Origin: SMWD01 sp964629475
GTDB lineage: Bacteria > Pseudomonadota > Gammaproteobacteria > Steroidobacterales > GCA-2729495
Length of the DNA: 64,000 bases
Assembly: GCA_964629475.1 (NCBI GenBank)
Contig: CAZVQW010000006.1
Span: forward strand, 61,962 to 125,961
Direction: 5' to 3'
The notes under the pieces are model-generated. The model searched no databases, was not told where the DNA came from, and saw only the letters and a list, made by a program, of their open reading frames with translations. Made by a program: the position numbers and the translations under genes. Positions 52,735-62,650 of the stretch are shown here, piece by piece (the first letter of the stretch is position 1; the number at the start of each line of letters is the position of its first letter).

Positions 52735-52848
52735 TTAGCCTTGACGCTGTTTGTGCCGCGGATCCGTGCAAATCACACGTACAACCCGGTTGCGGCGAAT
52801 AATCTTGCAGTTTCTGCAGATTTTTTTGACTGATGCTCGAACTTTCAT
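52735..52848 (-). CDS. rpmJ: 50S ribosomal protein L36 (zinc-ribbon form)
   Basis: This 37-residue protein reads MKVRASVKKICRNCKIIRR and ends PRHKQRQG. Cysteines in CRNC and CTDPRH form the four-ligand zinc ribbon, so it is the zinc-requiring form. The start is ATG 52848, behind AAGGAGTTCG, 10 bases after secY. Short genes of this length are easily missed. Confidence 0.97.
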   Translation of the reverse strand: MKVRASVKKICRNCKIIRRNRVVRVICTDPRHKQRQG

Positions 52849-52858
52849 ATCGAACTCC

Positions 52859-54202
<1,344 letters not shown>

Positions 54203-54262
54203 GTTAATTCCTTACCGGATGCGTGCGCCATAAAGACCCACGCAGAACCAGTTCCTGTTTAA

Positions 54263-54691
54263 TCAATCTTCGATCGAACCGCCGGCGGCTTCGATTGCCT
54301 TGCGTGCGCCCGGCGTGACCGCCAGACCTTTCAGCTTGACGGCCTTGTCGATTACACCCGATGCGATCACTTTAATACGTTTGACGCGATGTCCAACGAT
54401 GCCGGCACTCTTCAGGCTCAGGATGTCGATAACTTCATCCTGCGGCTTCGTGAGTTCGTGCAACCGGACTTCGGCCGTGTCCGCGCGCGTAGGCGACGCG
54501 AAACCAACCTTCGGCAACCGACGCTGTAACGGCATCTGGCCACCCTCAAAACCAACCTTATGGTACCCGCCGGACCGTGAGCGCTGGCCCTTTTGCCCTC
54601 GCCCACAGGTCTTGCCCTGTCCGGCGGCATGGCCACGGCCCAGGCGCTTGGGCACCTTTCGGCTACCGGGTTTCAGCGTATTCAGTCTCAT
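54263..54691 (-). CDS. rplO: 50S ribosomal protein L15
   Basis: The 142-residue L15 starts MRLNTLKPGSRKVPKRLGRG and has the Gly-rich AAGQGKTCGRGQKGQRSRSG. It directly abuts rpmD (no spacer) and precedes secY. Confidence 0.98.
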   Translation of the reverse strand: MRLNTLKPGSRKVPKRLGRGHAAGQGKTCGRGQKGQRSRSGGYHKVGFEGGQMPLQRRLPKVGFASPTRADTAEVRLHELTKPQDEVIDILSLKSAGIVGHRVKRIKVIASGVIDKAVKLKGLAVTPGARKAIEAAGGSIED

Positions 54692-54880
54692 TTAACTATC
54701 CTCGACCCGAAGCAGGTACGACACGGTATTGATCATGCCGCGGTTTTCGGGAGTATCGATAACTTCTACGGTCTGGTGCATGCGCCGCAGACCCAGGCCG
54801 GCCACGCAGGCGCTGTGCGCCTTCAGGCGGCCATGCTTGCTTTTGACCAGGGTGACCTTAATTTTCTTCGCCGTAGCCAT
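54692..54880 (-). CDS. rpmD: 50S ribosomal protein L30
   Basis: The 62-residue L30 has KIKVTLVKSKHGRLKAHSAC and the family end MINTVSYLLRVEDS. It lies 4 bases after rpsE and touches rplO. Confidence 0.97.
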   Translation of the reverse strand: MATAKKIKVTLVKSKHGRLKAHSACVAGLGLRRMHQTVEVIDTPENRGMINTVSYLLRVEDS

Positions 54881-54884
54881 TCTT

Positions 54885-55391
54885 TCAGCTCACAATATCC
54901 GCAACCGATTTACCGCGCTTCGCCGCGATATGCTCGGGCGATGTCACGCCGTACAACGCGTTAATGGTCGCGCGAACTACGTTGATCGGATTACGCGACC
55001 CATAACTCTTGGCCAGCACGTTACGCACGCCGGCACACTCGAAAACAGCGCGCATCGCACCGCCGGCGATAATGCCGGTACCATCCGAAGCCGGCTGCAT
55101 ATAAACCTTCGTCGCGCCGTGACGCCCGACCATTGCATAGTGCAGGGTGTCTTCACTCAGAACGACACGCTGCAAATTTTTGCGCGCCACCTGCATTGCT
55201 TTCTGGATAGCAATCGGTACTTCGCGAGCCTTGCCGTAACCGAAGCCGACGTTACCCTTGCCGTCACCGACAACCGTCAACGCTGTAAAGCCGAACTGCC
55301 GACCACCCTTGACGACCTTCGCCACGCGATTGATGGTGACGAGCTTCTCGATCAGATCGTCAGATTTTTGATTTTGCTGAACCCTAGCCAT
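54885..55391 (-). CDS. rpsE: 30S ribosomal protein S5
   Basis: The 168-residue S5 has the N-terminal RNA-binding motif KLVTINRVAKVVKGGRQFGF and the region GDGKGNVGFGYGKAREVP. It contributes to decoding accuracy. It follows rplR in the spc operon. Confidence 0.98.
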   Translation of the reverse strand: MARVQQNQKSDDLIEKLVTINRVAKVVKGGRQFGFTALTVVGDGKGNVGFGYGKAREVPIAIQKAMQVARKNLQRVVLSEDTLHYAMVGRHGATKVYMQPASDGTGIIAGGAMRAVFECAGVRNVLAKSYGSRNPINVVRATINALYGVTSPEHIAAKRGKSVADIVS

Positions 55392-55417
55392 GTTTACCTA
55401 GCCCTGTAATGTCCTGC

Positions 55418-55777
55418 TTAGAACTCTAATCCGTTTTCGCGAGCCGCTTCGGCCAATGCCTGGACGCGACCGTGATAACGAAATCCCGATCGGTCAAATG
55501 CAACTCGCGTGATGCCGGCTGCTTTTGCCTTTTCGGCAACTGCCTTGCCAACGACCGTGGCCGCTTCGACATTTCCGGTGTACTTGAGATCGCCACGGAC
55601 GTCTTTCTGGGTCGTCGATGCAGCGACGACCACCTTGCCGCCGTCAGGCCCGATAATCTGCGCATAAATGTGACGCGGTGTCCGATGCACAGACAAGCGA
55701 TTGACGCCGAGCTCCCGGATTTTGGCCCGAGTGCGGCGTGCACGACGAATTCTGCTTTGACCTTTACCTTTCTTCAT
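55418..55777 (-). CDS. rplR: 50S ribosomal protein L18
   Basis: The 119-residue L18 binds 5S rRNA. It has RIRRARRTRAKIRELGVNRL, RTPRHIYAQII and the conserved AFDRSGFRYHGRVQALAEAA end. It lies between rplF and rpsE. Confidence 0.98.
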   Translation of the reverse strand: MKKGKGQSRIRRARRTRAKIRELGVNRLSVHRTPRHIYAQIIGPDGGKVVVAASTTQKDVRGDLKYTGNVEAATVVGKAVAEKAKAAGITRVAFDRSGFRYHGRVQALAEAARENGLEF

Positions 55778-55815
55778 AACTCTGTCCTGGCTCTGACCTG
55801 ACCGGTCAGATCCTG

Positions 55816-56349
55816 CTATTTCTTCTTCGCTTCCTTCATGATGACCCGCTCATCAGCGTAACGCACGCCCTTGCCCTTATAGGGTTCGGGTGGTCTGAAC
55901 CGGCGGATCTCCGCCGCAACCTGACCGACCTTTTGCTTGTCGATACCCTTGATGATTATTTCGGTCTGGCTCGGTGTTTCCAGATCGATACCGTCCGGCG
56001 CCTGATAGACGACAGGGTGCGAAAAACCGAGCGTCAGATCGAGCTTCTTACCCTGCACCTTGGCCCGATAACCGACACCGACCAGGGAAAGCTTACGTTC
56101 GAAACCATCCGTGACACCCGTCAGCATGTTGTTAATCAGTGCACGGGTCGTACCGGATATCGCTCCGGCAAACTTCGATCCGGAGCGTGCTTTTACGCTG
56201 GCAATACCGTCTTCGACGGAAATCTCGACTTCGGAGTTGACGGACATCGACAACTCGCCTTTCGGGCCTTTGATCTTCAGCACATCGGCGGATTGATTGA
56301 ATTCAACCCCCTTTGGCAAAGGTAACGGCTTTTTTGCAATTCTGGACAT
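55816..56349 (-). CDS. rplF: 50S ribosomal protein L6
   Basis: The 177-residue L6 has the two duplicated domains of the family. The blocks LVGVGYRAKVQGKKLDLTLG and RRFRPPEPYKGKGVRYADE mark the rRNA-binding C-terminal half. It lies 24 bases after rpsH. Confidence 0.98.
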   Translation of the reverse strand: MSRIAKKPLPLPKGVEFNQSADVLKIKGPKGELSMSVNSEVEISVEDGIASVKARSGSKFAGAISGTTRALINNMLTGVTDGFERKLSLVGVGYRAKVQGKKLDLTLGFSHPVVYQAPDGIDLETPSQTEIIIKGIDKQKVGQVAAEIRRFRPPEPYKGKGVRYADERVIMKEAKKK

Positions 56350-56373
56350 AGTTAAATCTTCGCGAGTTCTTAT

Positions 56374-56772
56374 TTAAGAGACGACGCAGATAACTTCACC
56401 GCCGAAACCCTTGCTGCGTGCGGCACGATCGGTCATGACGCCATTCGACGTCGAAATGACTGCCACGCCGAGCCCGCCGAGCACTTCCGGTAACTCATCT
56501 TTCTTCTTGTAGATGCGCAGCCCAGGCTTGCTGACGCGCTTTATCACGTCAATGACCGGCTTACCCTCGAAATAACGCAAACCAATCTCGAGATTGGCCT
56601 TGTTACCGTCGAGTTGCTCGACCTTGTATTCGCCGATGTAGCCCTCTTCCTGAAGAACTTTCGCAATTGCTTCCTTGCGACGCGACGACGGCATGGTCAC
56701 GCTCTCGAATCCAACGTTCTGACCATTACGAATACGCGTCAGCATATCGGCGATGGGATCTGACATGCTCAT
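56374..56772 (-). CDS. rpsH: 30S ribosomal protein S8
   Basis: The 132-residue S8 starts MSMSDPIADMLTRIRNGQ and ends with STSNGVMTDRAARSKGFGGE. In Escherichia coli S8 represses the spc operon by binding mRNA near rplE; that site was not tested here. The start at the first Met matches family alignments. Confidence 0.98.
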   Translation of the reverse strand: MSMSDPIADMLTRIRNGQNVGFESVTMPSSRRKEAIAKVLQEEGYIGEYKVEQLDGNKANLEIGLRYFEGKPVIDVIKRVSKPGLRIYKKKDELPEVLGGLGVAVISTSNGVMTDRAARSKGFGGEVICVVS

Positions 56773-56848
56773 CTGTTCAATCTCTCTCTTGGCATATTCT
56801 CTCTCGGCATCCTTTCGCTCAACAACATCACACAGCTTCGTACTACGC

Positions 56849-57154
56849 TTACCAGCTCGCCTTGCGCAAGCCGGGAATGTTGCCTTCCATTGTTTCTTCT
56901 CTCAGCTTGTTACGTCCCAGGCCAAATTTTCGGTAGTAACCCTTAGGCCGCCCGGTGATGGCGCACCGGTTCGTCAGTCGAGTCGGGCTTGCATCGCGTG
57001 GCAACTTCTGCAGTTTCGCAACTGCTGCGGCTCGCTCTTCATCCGAGCTCGATACGCTCAGAATGGTCTTCTTCAGCTCGGCTCGTTTCTTTGCAAAGCG
57101 CTGGACGGTTTTTTCCCGCTTACGCTCACGTTCCAACATCGATTTCTTGGCCAT
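56849..57154 (-). CDS. rpsN: 30S ribosomal protein S14 (zinc-free form)
   Basis: The 101-residue S14 has NRCAITGRPKGYYRKFGLGR but no CxxC pairs, so it is the long zinc-independent type. It lies between rplE and rpsH with a 76-base gap to the latter. Confidence 0.98.
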   Translation of the reverse strand: MAKKSMLERERKREKTVQRFAKKRAELKKTILSVSSSDEERAAAVAKLQKLPRDASPTRLTNRCAITGRPKGYYRKFGLGRNKLREETMEGNIPGLRKASW

Positions 57155-57171
57155 TCAGATTCCCTGTCGTT

Positions 57172-57711
57172 CTATTTCTTGAACGGAAAGTTAAATGCTT
57201 CGAGCAATGCCTTGCCTTGCTCATCGGTACGGGCATTCGTTGTAATCGTAATATCCATCCCGCGCAGCACATCGATGTTGTCATAATCGATTTCGGGAAA
57301 AACAATCTGCTCCTGAATACCCATGCTGTAATTGCCGCGCCCATCCATCGACTTGGGATTCAGGCCACGGAAATCGCGGATACGCGGAATCGCGATCGTT
57401 ACCAGGCGATCGAGAAACTCATACATGCGCTCACGGCGCAGCGTGACTTTACAGCCGATCGGATTTTCCTCGCGCAGCTTGAACGACGCAACTGATTTGC
57501 GAGCACGGCGCATAAGCGGCTTCTGACCCGCAATCAACTCCATGTCATGCATGGCTTTTTCAATGACCTTACGATCGGAAATTGCTTCGCCCACGCCCAT
57601 ATTCAGCGTGATCTTGGTAATCCGCGGCACTTCCATGACGTTATCGAGCTGCAGCTTTTCCTTAAGCTGCGGCGCGAGTGTGGTCTTGTATAGTTCTTGA
57701 AGTCTCGACAT
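57172..57711 (-). CDS. rplE: 50S ribosomal protein L5
   Basis: The 179-residue L5 binds 5S rRNA and contacts P-site tRNA. Conserved parts include ITLNMGVGEAISDRKVIEKA, ARKSVASFKLREENPIGCKV and RDFRGLNPKSMDGRGNYSMG. It lies between rplX and rpsN. Confidence 0.98.
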   Translation of the reverse strand: MSRLQELYKTTLAPQLKEKLQLDNVMEVPRITKITLNMGVGEAISDRKVIEKAMHDMELIAGQKPLMRRARKSVASFKLREENPIGCKVTLRRERMYEFLDRLVTIAIPRIRDFRGLNPKSMDGRGNYSMGIQEQIVFPEIDYDNIDVLRGMDITITTNARTDEQGKALLEAFNFPFKK

Positions 57712-57734
57712 TGCTTTATTCAGTTGGCGCCCAA

Positions 57735-58052
57735 TCAGACGTCGACCACCTCATTGTTGGACTTGTAGAAGCGGACCTTGCGGCCGTCTTCCAGTTTCTT
57801 GATACCCACCCGGTCAGCCTTCTCGGTGATCGGATTGAACAACATGACGTTGGAGCGATCCAACGACATTTCTTTTTCGATGATGCCGCCCTGCACGCCC
57901 GCATTCGGGTTCGGCTTCTGGTGTTTCTTGACCATGTTGACGCCTTCCACGAGCACCCGGCCGTTCTCCTGAACGTCCAGAACGGTGCCACGCCGGCCGT
58001 TGTCACGGCCGCTGATTACGACAACATCATCGCCTTTCTTTATCTTCTGCAT
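57735..58052 (-). CDS. rplX: 50S ribosomal protein L24
   Basis: The 105-residue L24 contains the KOW motif (KKGDDVVVISGRDNGRRGTV) and initiates 50S assembly in the family. It follows rplN after 45 bases. Confidence 0.98.
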   Translation of the reverse strand: MQKIKKGDDVVVISGRDNGRRGTVLDVQENGRVLVEGVNMVKKHQKPNPNAGVQGGIIEKEMSLDRSNVMLFNPITEKADRVGIKKLEDGRKVRFYKSNNEVVDV

Positions 58053-58097
58053 GTCTCTCGACTCTAAATTCCTGCTAGCCGGCGCTCGCCGCTTGCC

Positions 58098-58466
58098 TTA
58101 TAGGACTTCCGGCGCCAGTGAAATAATTTTCATAAATCGCCCGGTTCGCAATTCGCGTGTCACCGGGCCAAAAATACGCGTACCGATCGGTTCGAGACGC
58201 GCATTCAGCAAAACTGCGGCATTGCCGTCGAAACGAATCAGGGAACCATCCTTGCGACGCACGCCCTTTCTCGTACGGACGACAACAGCGTTGTAAACCT
58301 CGCCCTTTTTGACGCGGCCTCGCGGGATTGCATCCTTGACGCTGACCTTGATGACATCGCCCACGCCGGCATAACGCCGCTTGGAGCCACCAAGCACTTT
58401 GATACACATAACGCGCCGGGCTCCGCTGTTGTCAGCCGCGTTAAGGATTGTCTGCATCTGGATCAT
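58098..58466 (-). CDS. rplN: 50S ribosomal protein L14
   Basis: The 122-residue L14 starts MIQMQTILNAADNSGARRVM and has the conserved GSKRRYAGVGDVIKVSVKDA. It is the first gene of the spc operon, 25 bases after rpsQ. Confidence 0.98.
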   Translation of the reverse strand: MIQMQTILNAADNSGARRVMCIKVLGGSKRRYAGVGDVIKVSVKDAIPRGRVKKGEVYNAVVVRTRKGVRRKDGSLIRFDGNAAVLLNARLEPIGTRIFGPVTRELRTGRFMKIISLAPEVL

Positions 58467-58491
58467 GATCGATTACCGCACTTATCCCTGA

Positions 58492-58803
58492 TTACTGCGC
58501 TTCGGCGCGTTCCAGAACCTCAACCAACCGCCATGCCTTGCGCTTCGACAGCGGACGGCACTCGGTGATTGAGACAACATCGCCTTCCTGGCACATGTTC
58601 TGATCGTCATGCGCCAGAACTTTTGTCGATCGGCGCAAGTACTTTCCATACACGGGATGCTTGACAACCCGGGAGACCAGTACGGAAATGGACTTGTCCA
58701 TTTTGTTACTGACGACGCGCCCGGTCACGGTGCGTCTACTGGTCTCAGCCTGGTTTTCTGCCTGGGCTTCAGCCTGAGTCTCATTGTTAATTGCATCTGC
58801 CAT
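58492..58803 (-). CDS. rpsQ: 30S ribosomal protein S17 with acidic N-terminal extension
   Basis: The S17 core (RTVTGRVVSNKMDKSISVLV, HDDQNMCQEGDVVSITECRP) is preceded by about 24 extra residues rich in Glu, Gln and Ala (NETQAEAQAENQAETSRR). The extension is in frame from ATG 58803. The final gene of the S10 block here, it follows rpmC by 2 bases. Confidence 0.97.
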   Translation of the reverse strand: MADAINNETQAEAQAENQAETSRRTVTGRVVSNKMDKSISVLVSRVVKHPVYGKYLRRSTKVLAHDDQNMCQEGDVVSITECRPLSKRKAWRLVEVLERAEAQ

Positions 58804-58805
58804 GA

Positions 58806-59015
58806 TCAGGCCTCAACCTTTTTCTGACTGTTTTTCTGTTCGCTCAGCACCGTCTTGATGCGTGCAATGTCACGGCGGACCCGACGATACTCGTGAGGGC
58901 GAACCAACTGGCCGGTAGCCTGCTGCATGCGCAGATTGAACTGCTCACGACGCAGGTCGAGAAGCTCGTCAGTCAATTCCTGACCATTCTTCTGTCGTAA
59001 TTCACTCGCGTTCAT
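58806..59015 (-). CDS. rpmC: 50S ribosomal protein L29
   Basis: The 69-residue L29 starts MNASELRQKNGQELTDELLD and has REQFNLRMQQATGQLVRPHE. It forms part of the exit-tunnel rim that binds trigger factor and SRP. It directly abuts rplP. Confidence 0.97.
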   Translation of the reverse strand: MNASELRQKNGQELTDELLDLRREQFNLRMQQATGQLVRPHEYRRVRRDIARIKTVLSEQKNSQKKVEA

Positions 59016-59429
59016 TTACAGTCCCGTCCGTGTCACAAAAGCGGTGGAAACCGGCAGCTTGGCTGCCGCCAGGCGAAACGCCTCACGCGCTTCATGCTCA
59101 TCGACGCCTTCCATTTCATACAGCACGCGGCCGGGCTGAATCTGGGCAACCCAGTATTCGACATTACCCTTGCCCTTGCCCTGGCGAACCTCGAGCGGCT
59201 TCTTCGTGATCGGCTTGTCCGGGAATATCCGGATCCAGATCTTGCCGCCACGCTTAACGTAGCGGGTCATCGCACGACGCGCGGCCTCGATCTGACGGGC
59301 CGTGATGCGACCGCGCCCGGTTGATTTCAGACCATATTCACCGAAGGCAACCGAATTGCCCCGTTGCGCCAGACCACGATTACGGCCCTTGTGCTGCTTT
59401 CTGAATTTTGTTCGTTTCGGCTGTAGCAT
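59016..59429 (-). CDS. rplP: 50S ribosomal protein L16
   Basis: The 137-residue L16 starts MLQPKRTKFRKQHKGRNRGL and includes QIEAARRAMTRYVKRGGKIW and KGKGNVEYWVAQIQPGRVLYE. The conserved arginine that is hydroxylated in some bacteria lies in this last region. It lies 6 bases after rpsC. Confidence 0.98.
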   Translation of the reverse strand: MLQPKRTKFRKQHKGRNRGLAQRGNSVAFGEYGLKSTGRGRITARQIEAARRAMTRYVKRGGKIWIRIFPDKPITKKPLEVRQGKGKGNVEYWVAQIQPGRVLYEMEGVDEHEAREAFRLAAAKLPVSTAFVTRTGL

Positions 59430-59435
59430 CGTTGC

Positions 59436-60137
59436 TTATCCCTGCTGGGCTTGCCCGGGGCGAGCCTTTGCTTTGTCGCCCGCCGCACTGCTGGGCTCAA
59501 CCTCAAATACTTCGCCGCGGAAGATCCAGACCTTGACACCGATAATGCCGTAGGTTGTGGCCGCCTCGGCAAACCCGTAATCGATGTCGGCACGGAATGT
59601 GTGCAGCGGTACCCGACCCTCGCGATACCATTCCGAACGTGCGATCTCCGCACCGTTCAGACGACCACCGACCTTGACTTTGATGCCCTGGGCACCGAGC
59701 CGCATCGTGTTTGTCACGGAGCGTTTCATCGCACGACGAAACATGACGCGGCGCACGAGTTGCTGCGCGATGCCTTCGGCAACAAGCTGTGCATCGAGCT
59801 CGGGCTTGCGGATTTCAGCGATGTTGATGCGTACATCGGCCAGGCTCATATCCAGCATCTGGGCGACGGCACGGCGCAGCTTTTCGATATCCTCGCCTTT
59901 CTTGCCGATGACGATACCCGGACGCGCCGTGTGTATCGTGATGTGCGCCTTGCGTGCCGGGCGCTCGATCGTGATTCGGCTGACCGATGCCTCCTTGAGC
60001 TTCTCCTTGATGAAGTTCCGAATCTGGTGATCGGTCGCTACATACTGCGGGAAGGTCTTCGTATCTGCGTACCACGTCGACGTCCAGTCTTTGGAGATAC
60101 CCAGGCGAATGCCAATTGGATGTACTTTCTGACCCAT
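59436..60137 (-). CDS. rpsC: 30S ribosomal protein S3
   Basis: The 233-residue S3 starts MGQKVHPIGIRLGISKDWTS and has a KH domain with TARPGIVIGKKGEDIEKLRR and VMFRRAMKRSVTNTMRLGAQ. It helps unwind mRNA at the entry channel. It follows rplV after 9 bases. Confidence 0.98.
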   Translation of the reverse strand: MGQKVHPIGIRLGISKDWTSTWYADTKTFPQYVATDHQIRNFIKEKLKEASVSRITIERPARKAHITIHTARPGIVIGKKGEDIEKLRRAVAQMLDMSLADVRINIAEIRKPELDAQLVAEGIAQQLVRRVMFRRAMKRSVTNTMRLGAQGIKVKVGGRLNGAEIARSEWYREGRVPLHTFRADIDYGFAEAATTYGIIGVKVWIFRGEVFEVEPSSAAGDKAKARPGQAQQG

Positions 60138-60146
60138 ACCCTGATC

Positions 60147-60479
60147 CTATTCGTCCGCGACCTGCACGGTAATGTGGCTATTACGCTTGATGATTCTGCT
60201 CGAACGTCCCTTGGCCCGTGCCCGGAAGCGTTTGAATGTCGGCGCTTCATCGATGTGAATCAGCGACACTTTCAACTCGTCAATATCGGCACCGTGATTA
60301 TGCTCGGCGTTGGCAACGGCCGATTCGAGCACTTTCTTGACGATTTTCGCGCCTTTCTTCTGCATCAGCGTGAGCGTCTGCAATGCATTGCCGACAGACT
60401 GGCCGCGGACTGCGTCGGCAACCAGCCGGCACTTCTGCGGCGAGATGCGCGCGTATTTGAGTTTTGCTAAAACCTGCAT
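60147..60479 (-). CDS. rplV: 50S ribosomal protein L22
   Basis: The 110-residue L22 has YARISPQKCRLVADAVRGQS and the tunnel loop region APTFKRFRARAKGRSSRIIK. It lies 56 bases after rpsS. Confidence 0.98.
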   Translation of the reverse strand: MQVLAKLKYARISPQKCRLVADAVRGQSVGNALQTLTLMQKKGAKIVKKVLESAVANAEHNHGADIDELKVSLIHIDEAPTFKRFRARAKGRSSRIIKRNSHITVQVADE

Positions 60480-60535
60480 CGATCGTTCCTGAGTATTACT
60501 CTCTTCCCTGCTCTCTTCGGTGCTCTTTCCGGACC

Positions 60536-60808
60536 TTACTTGGTCTTACGGTCGCCCGAATGACCCCTGAACGTGCGGGTCGCCGCGAACTCGCCCAGTT
60601 TGTGGCCAACCATGTTCTCCGAAATCAGCACCGGCACATGGTCGCGGCCGTTATGCACGGCGATTGTCAGTCCCACCATGTCCGGAATAATCATCGAGCG
60701 TCGTGACCAGGTCTTGATCGGTCGACGGTTATTAGCCGCAGCGGCCTCGGCAACCTTCTTCGCGAGATGGTCGTCGATGAATGGTCCCTTTTTAATCGAG
60801 CGTGGCAC
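60536..60808 (-). CDS. rpsS: 30S ribosomal protein S19
   Basis: The 90-residue S19 starts MPRSIKKGPFIDDHLAKKVA and ends KLGEFAATRTFRGHSGDRKT. It is 48 bases after rplB. Confidence 0.98.
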   Translation of the reverse strand: MPRSIKKGPFIDDHLAKKVAEAAAANNRRPIKTWSRRSMIIPDMVGLTIAVHNGRDHVPVLISENMVGHKLGEFAATRTFRGHSGDRKTK

Positions 60809-60856
60809 TTATTCGTTCCCCTGTTGCCTATCTACGGGCTTGTCTATGGACAGCCG

Positions 60857-61684
60857 TTACTTGCGGCGCCGACGACGGACGATCATGTTGTCGGTCCGCT
60901 TGTTGTTTCGCGTCTTCTTACCCTTGGTCGGCGTACCCCACGGTGAGACCGGATGACGACCACCCGACGTGCGGCCTTCGCCGCCACCGTGTGGATGATC
61001 GATCGGGTTCATCGCCACGCCGCGCACCGTCGGGCGAACACCGCGCCAGCGTGTCGCACCGGCCTTGCCGAGCTTGCGCAGGTTGTGTTCGTTGTGTCCG
61101 ACCTCACCGATCGTCGCACGACAATCGATGTGCACTTTACGTGTTTCGCCTGAACGCAGCCGCACCGTTGCGTAGGCGCCTTCGCGCGCAACCACCTGGG
61201 CGCTACCGCCGGCCGCGCGCACCATCTGCGCGCCCTTACCGGGCTTGAGTTCGATGCAGTGAATCAGCGTACCGACCGGAATATTGCGCAACGGCAGCGC
61301 GTTACCCGGTTTGATCGGTGCCTGGCGGCCCGACATGATCGCATCACCGGCGCGCACGTTCTTGGGCGCCAGAATATATCGTCGCTCGCCATCCACATAC
61401 AGGATTAACGCGAGGTGTGCGCTGCGATTCGGATCGTACTCGATCCGCTCGACCTTGCCCTGGACATCGTCCTTGTTACGCCGAAAATCGACGATCCGAT
61501 AGCGGCGCTTGTGACCGCCGCCGCGATGACGCGTCGTGATTCGACCGTGGTTATTCCGCCCACCCGAGCTGGTTTTCTTTTCAAGCAATGGCTCGTGCGG
61601 CGCACCCTTGTGTAGCTGCGGCGAGTTAACCTTAACCGTAAACCGGCGACCAGGGGAGGTAGGTCTAAGCTTCTGTAATGGCAT
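60857..61684 (-). CDS. rplB: 50S ribosomal protein L2
   Basis: The 275-residue L2 has GGRNNHGRITTRHRGGGHKR and the peptidyl-transferase-near RGVAMNPIDHPHGGGEGRTS, whose histidines are conserved. It lies 19 bases after rplW. Confidence 0.98.
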   Translation of the reverse strand: MPLQKLRPTSPGRRFTVKVNSPQLHKGAPHEPLLEKKTSSGGRNNHGRITTRHRGGGHKRRYRIVDFRRNKDDVQGKVERIEYDPNRSAHLALILYVDGERRYILAPKNVRAGDAIMSGRQAPIKPGNALPLRNIPVGTLIHCIELKPGKGAQMVRAAGGSAQVVAREGAYATVRLRSGETRKVHIDCRATIGEVGHNEHNLRKLGKAGATRWRGVRPTVRGVAMNPIDHPHGGGEGRTSGGRHPVSPWGTPTKGKKTRNNKRTDNMIVRRRRRK

Positions 61685-61703
61685 TATTCCAGATCCTCAA
61701 CTC

Positions 61704-62018
61704 TTACTCGGCACCGAGAAAATCGATGTTCTCGCCTTCGGCGAGCGTGACATAGGCCTTTTTCCACGCGTTGCGCTGACCCCATTCCTGGCCAAAGCGT
61801 TTGATCTTGCCCCGGCAATTTGCAACCTGGACATTAGTGACCTTGACCTCGAACAGCATTTCGACTGCGCCACGAATCTCTTTCTTGGTCGAATCGCGGC
61901 GTACCCTGAAAACAATCTGGTTGTCCCGTTCGCCAACATCCGTGCTCTTTTCAGAGACATGCGGACCAAGCAGCACCGTCATCAACCGTTCCCTGTTATG
62001 CGTAGCGCCGCCACTCAT
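61704..62018 (-). CDS. rplW: 50S ribosomal protein L23
   Basis: The 104-residue L23 sits at the tunnel exit and docks trigger factor and SRP. It has VLLGPHVSEKSTDVGERDNQ and FEVKVTNVQVANCRGKIKRF. It overlaps rplD by 4 bases. Confidence 0.98.
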   Translation of the reverse strand: MSGGATHNRERLMTVLLGPHVSEKSTDVGERDNQIVFRVRRDSTKKEIRGAVEMLFEVKVTNVQVANCRGKIKRFGQEWGQRNAWKKAYVTLAEGENIDFLGAE

Positions 62019-62620
62019 GACAACTGCTCATCGAGGCCTTTAACGGCCGCTTTCGTGGCCAGTACCCGGTCATAACGCAGCAGGCTGACCGGATTGATCT
62101 CACGCAGGTCCAGCACGTCTACCGATGGCAGGTTGCGTGCCGACAGGCACAAATTGTTATCGTATTGATCAACGAGGATCAGCACGGAATCGAGCTTCAG
62201 CTCAGCAAGTTTGGCGACAAGATCCTGGGTCTTCGGCGCCGACATCTCGAACGAATCGACAACGACGAGGCCATCCTGGCGAATCAACTCCGACAACATG
62301 GAGCGCATCGCGGCACGATACATCTTGCGATTAACCTTCTGTGAGTAATCGCGCGGACGTGCTGCAAACGTGCGGCCGCCACCGACCCAGATGGGGCTGC
62401 GCGACGTACCGGCGCGTGCCCGCCCGGTGCCTTTCTGCCGCCATGGCTTGGCACCACCGCCGCGCGCATCCGAACGGTTCTTCTGCCGCTTGCTGCCGCT
62501 GCGACCGCCCGCCTGATAGGCCGTAATGACCTGGTGGACCAGCGCTTCGTTGAAGGCCGCGCCAAACGTATCGTCCGATACGTCTAATTTTTTCGAGCCG
62601 CCTTTAATAGCAATTTTCAT
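62015..62620 (-). CDS. rplD: 50S ribosomal protein L4
   Basis: The 201-residue L4 has the tunnel extension (RSGSKRQKNRSDARGGGAKP, WRQKGTGRARAGTSRSPIWV). In Escherichia coli L4 represses the S10 operon via a leader ahead of rpsJ; here the structured leader is ahead of rplC instead. It follows rplC after 30 bases. Confidence 0.98.
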   Translation of the reverse strand: MKIAIKGGSKKLDVSDDTFGAAFNEALVHQVITAYQAGGRSGSKRQKNRSDARGGGAKPWRQKGTGRARAGTSRSPIWVGGGRTFAARPRDYSQKVNRKMYRAAMRSMLSELIRQDGLVVVDSFEMSAPKTQDLVAKLAELKLDSVLILVDQYDNNLCLSARNLPSVDVLDLREINPVSLLRYDRVLATKAAVKGLDEQLS

Positions 62621-62650
62621 CTTTATTCCTGTCGCCTTCTTGCCTGGGCT

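Noticed and set aside
59451..60470. A 339-codon plus-strand frame across rpsC and rplV
   Set aside because: It lies wholly antisense to two ribosomal proteins and arises from their codon bias; no ribosome site or domain.
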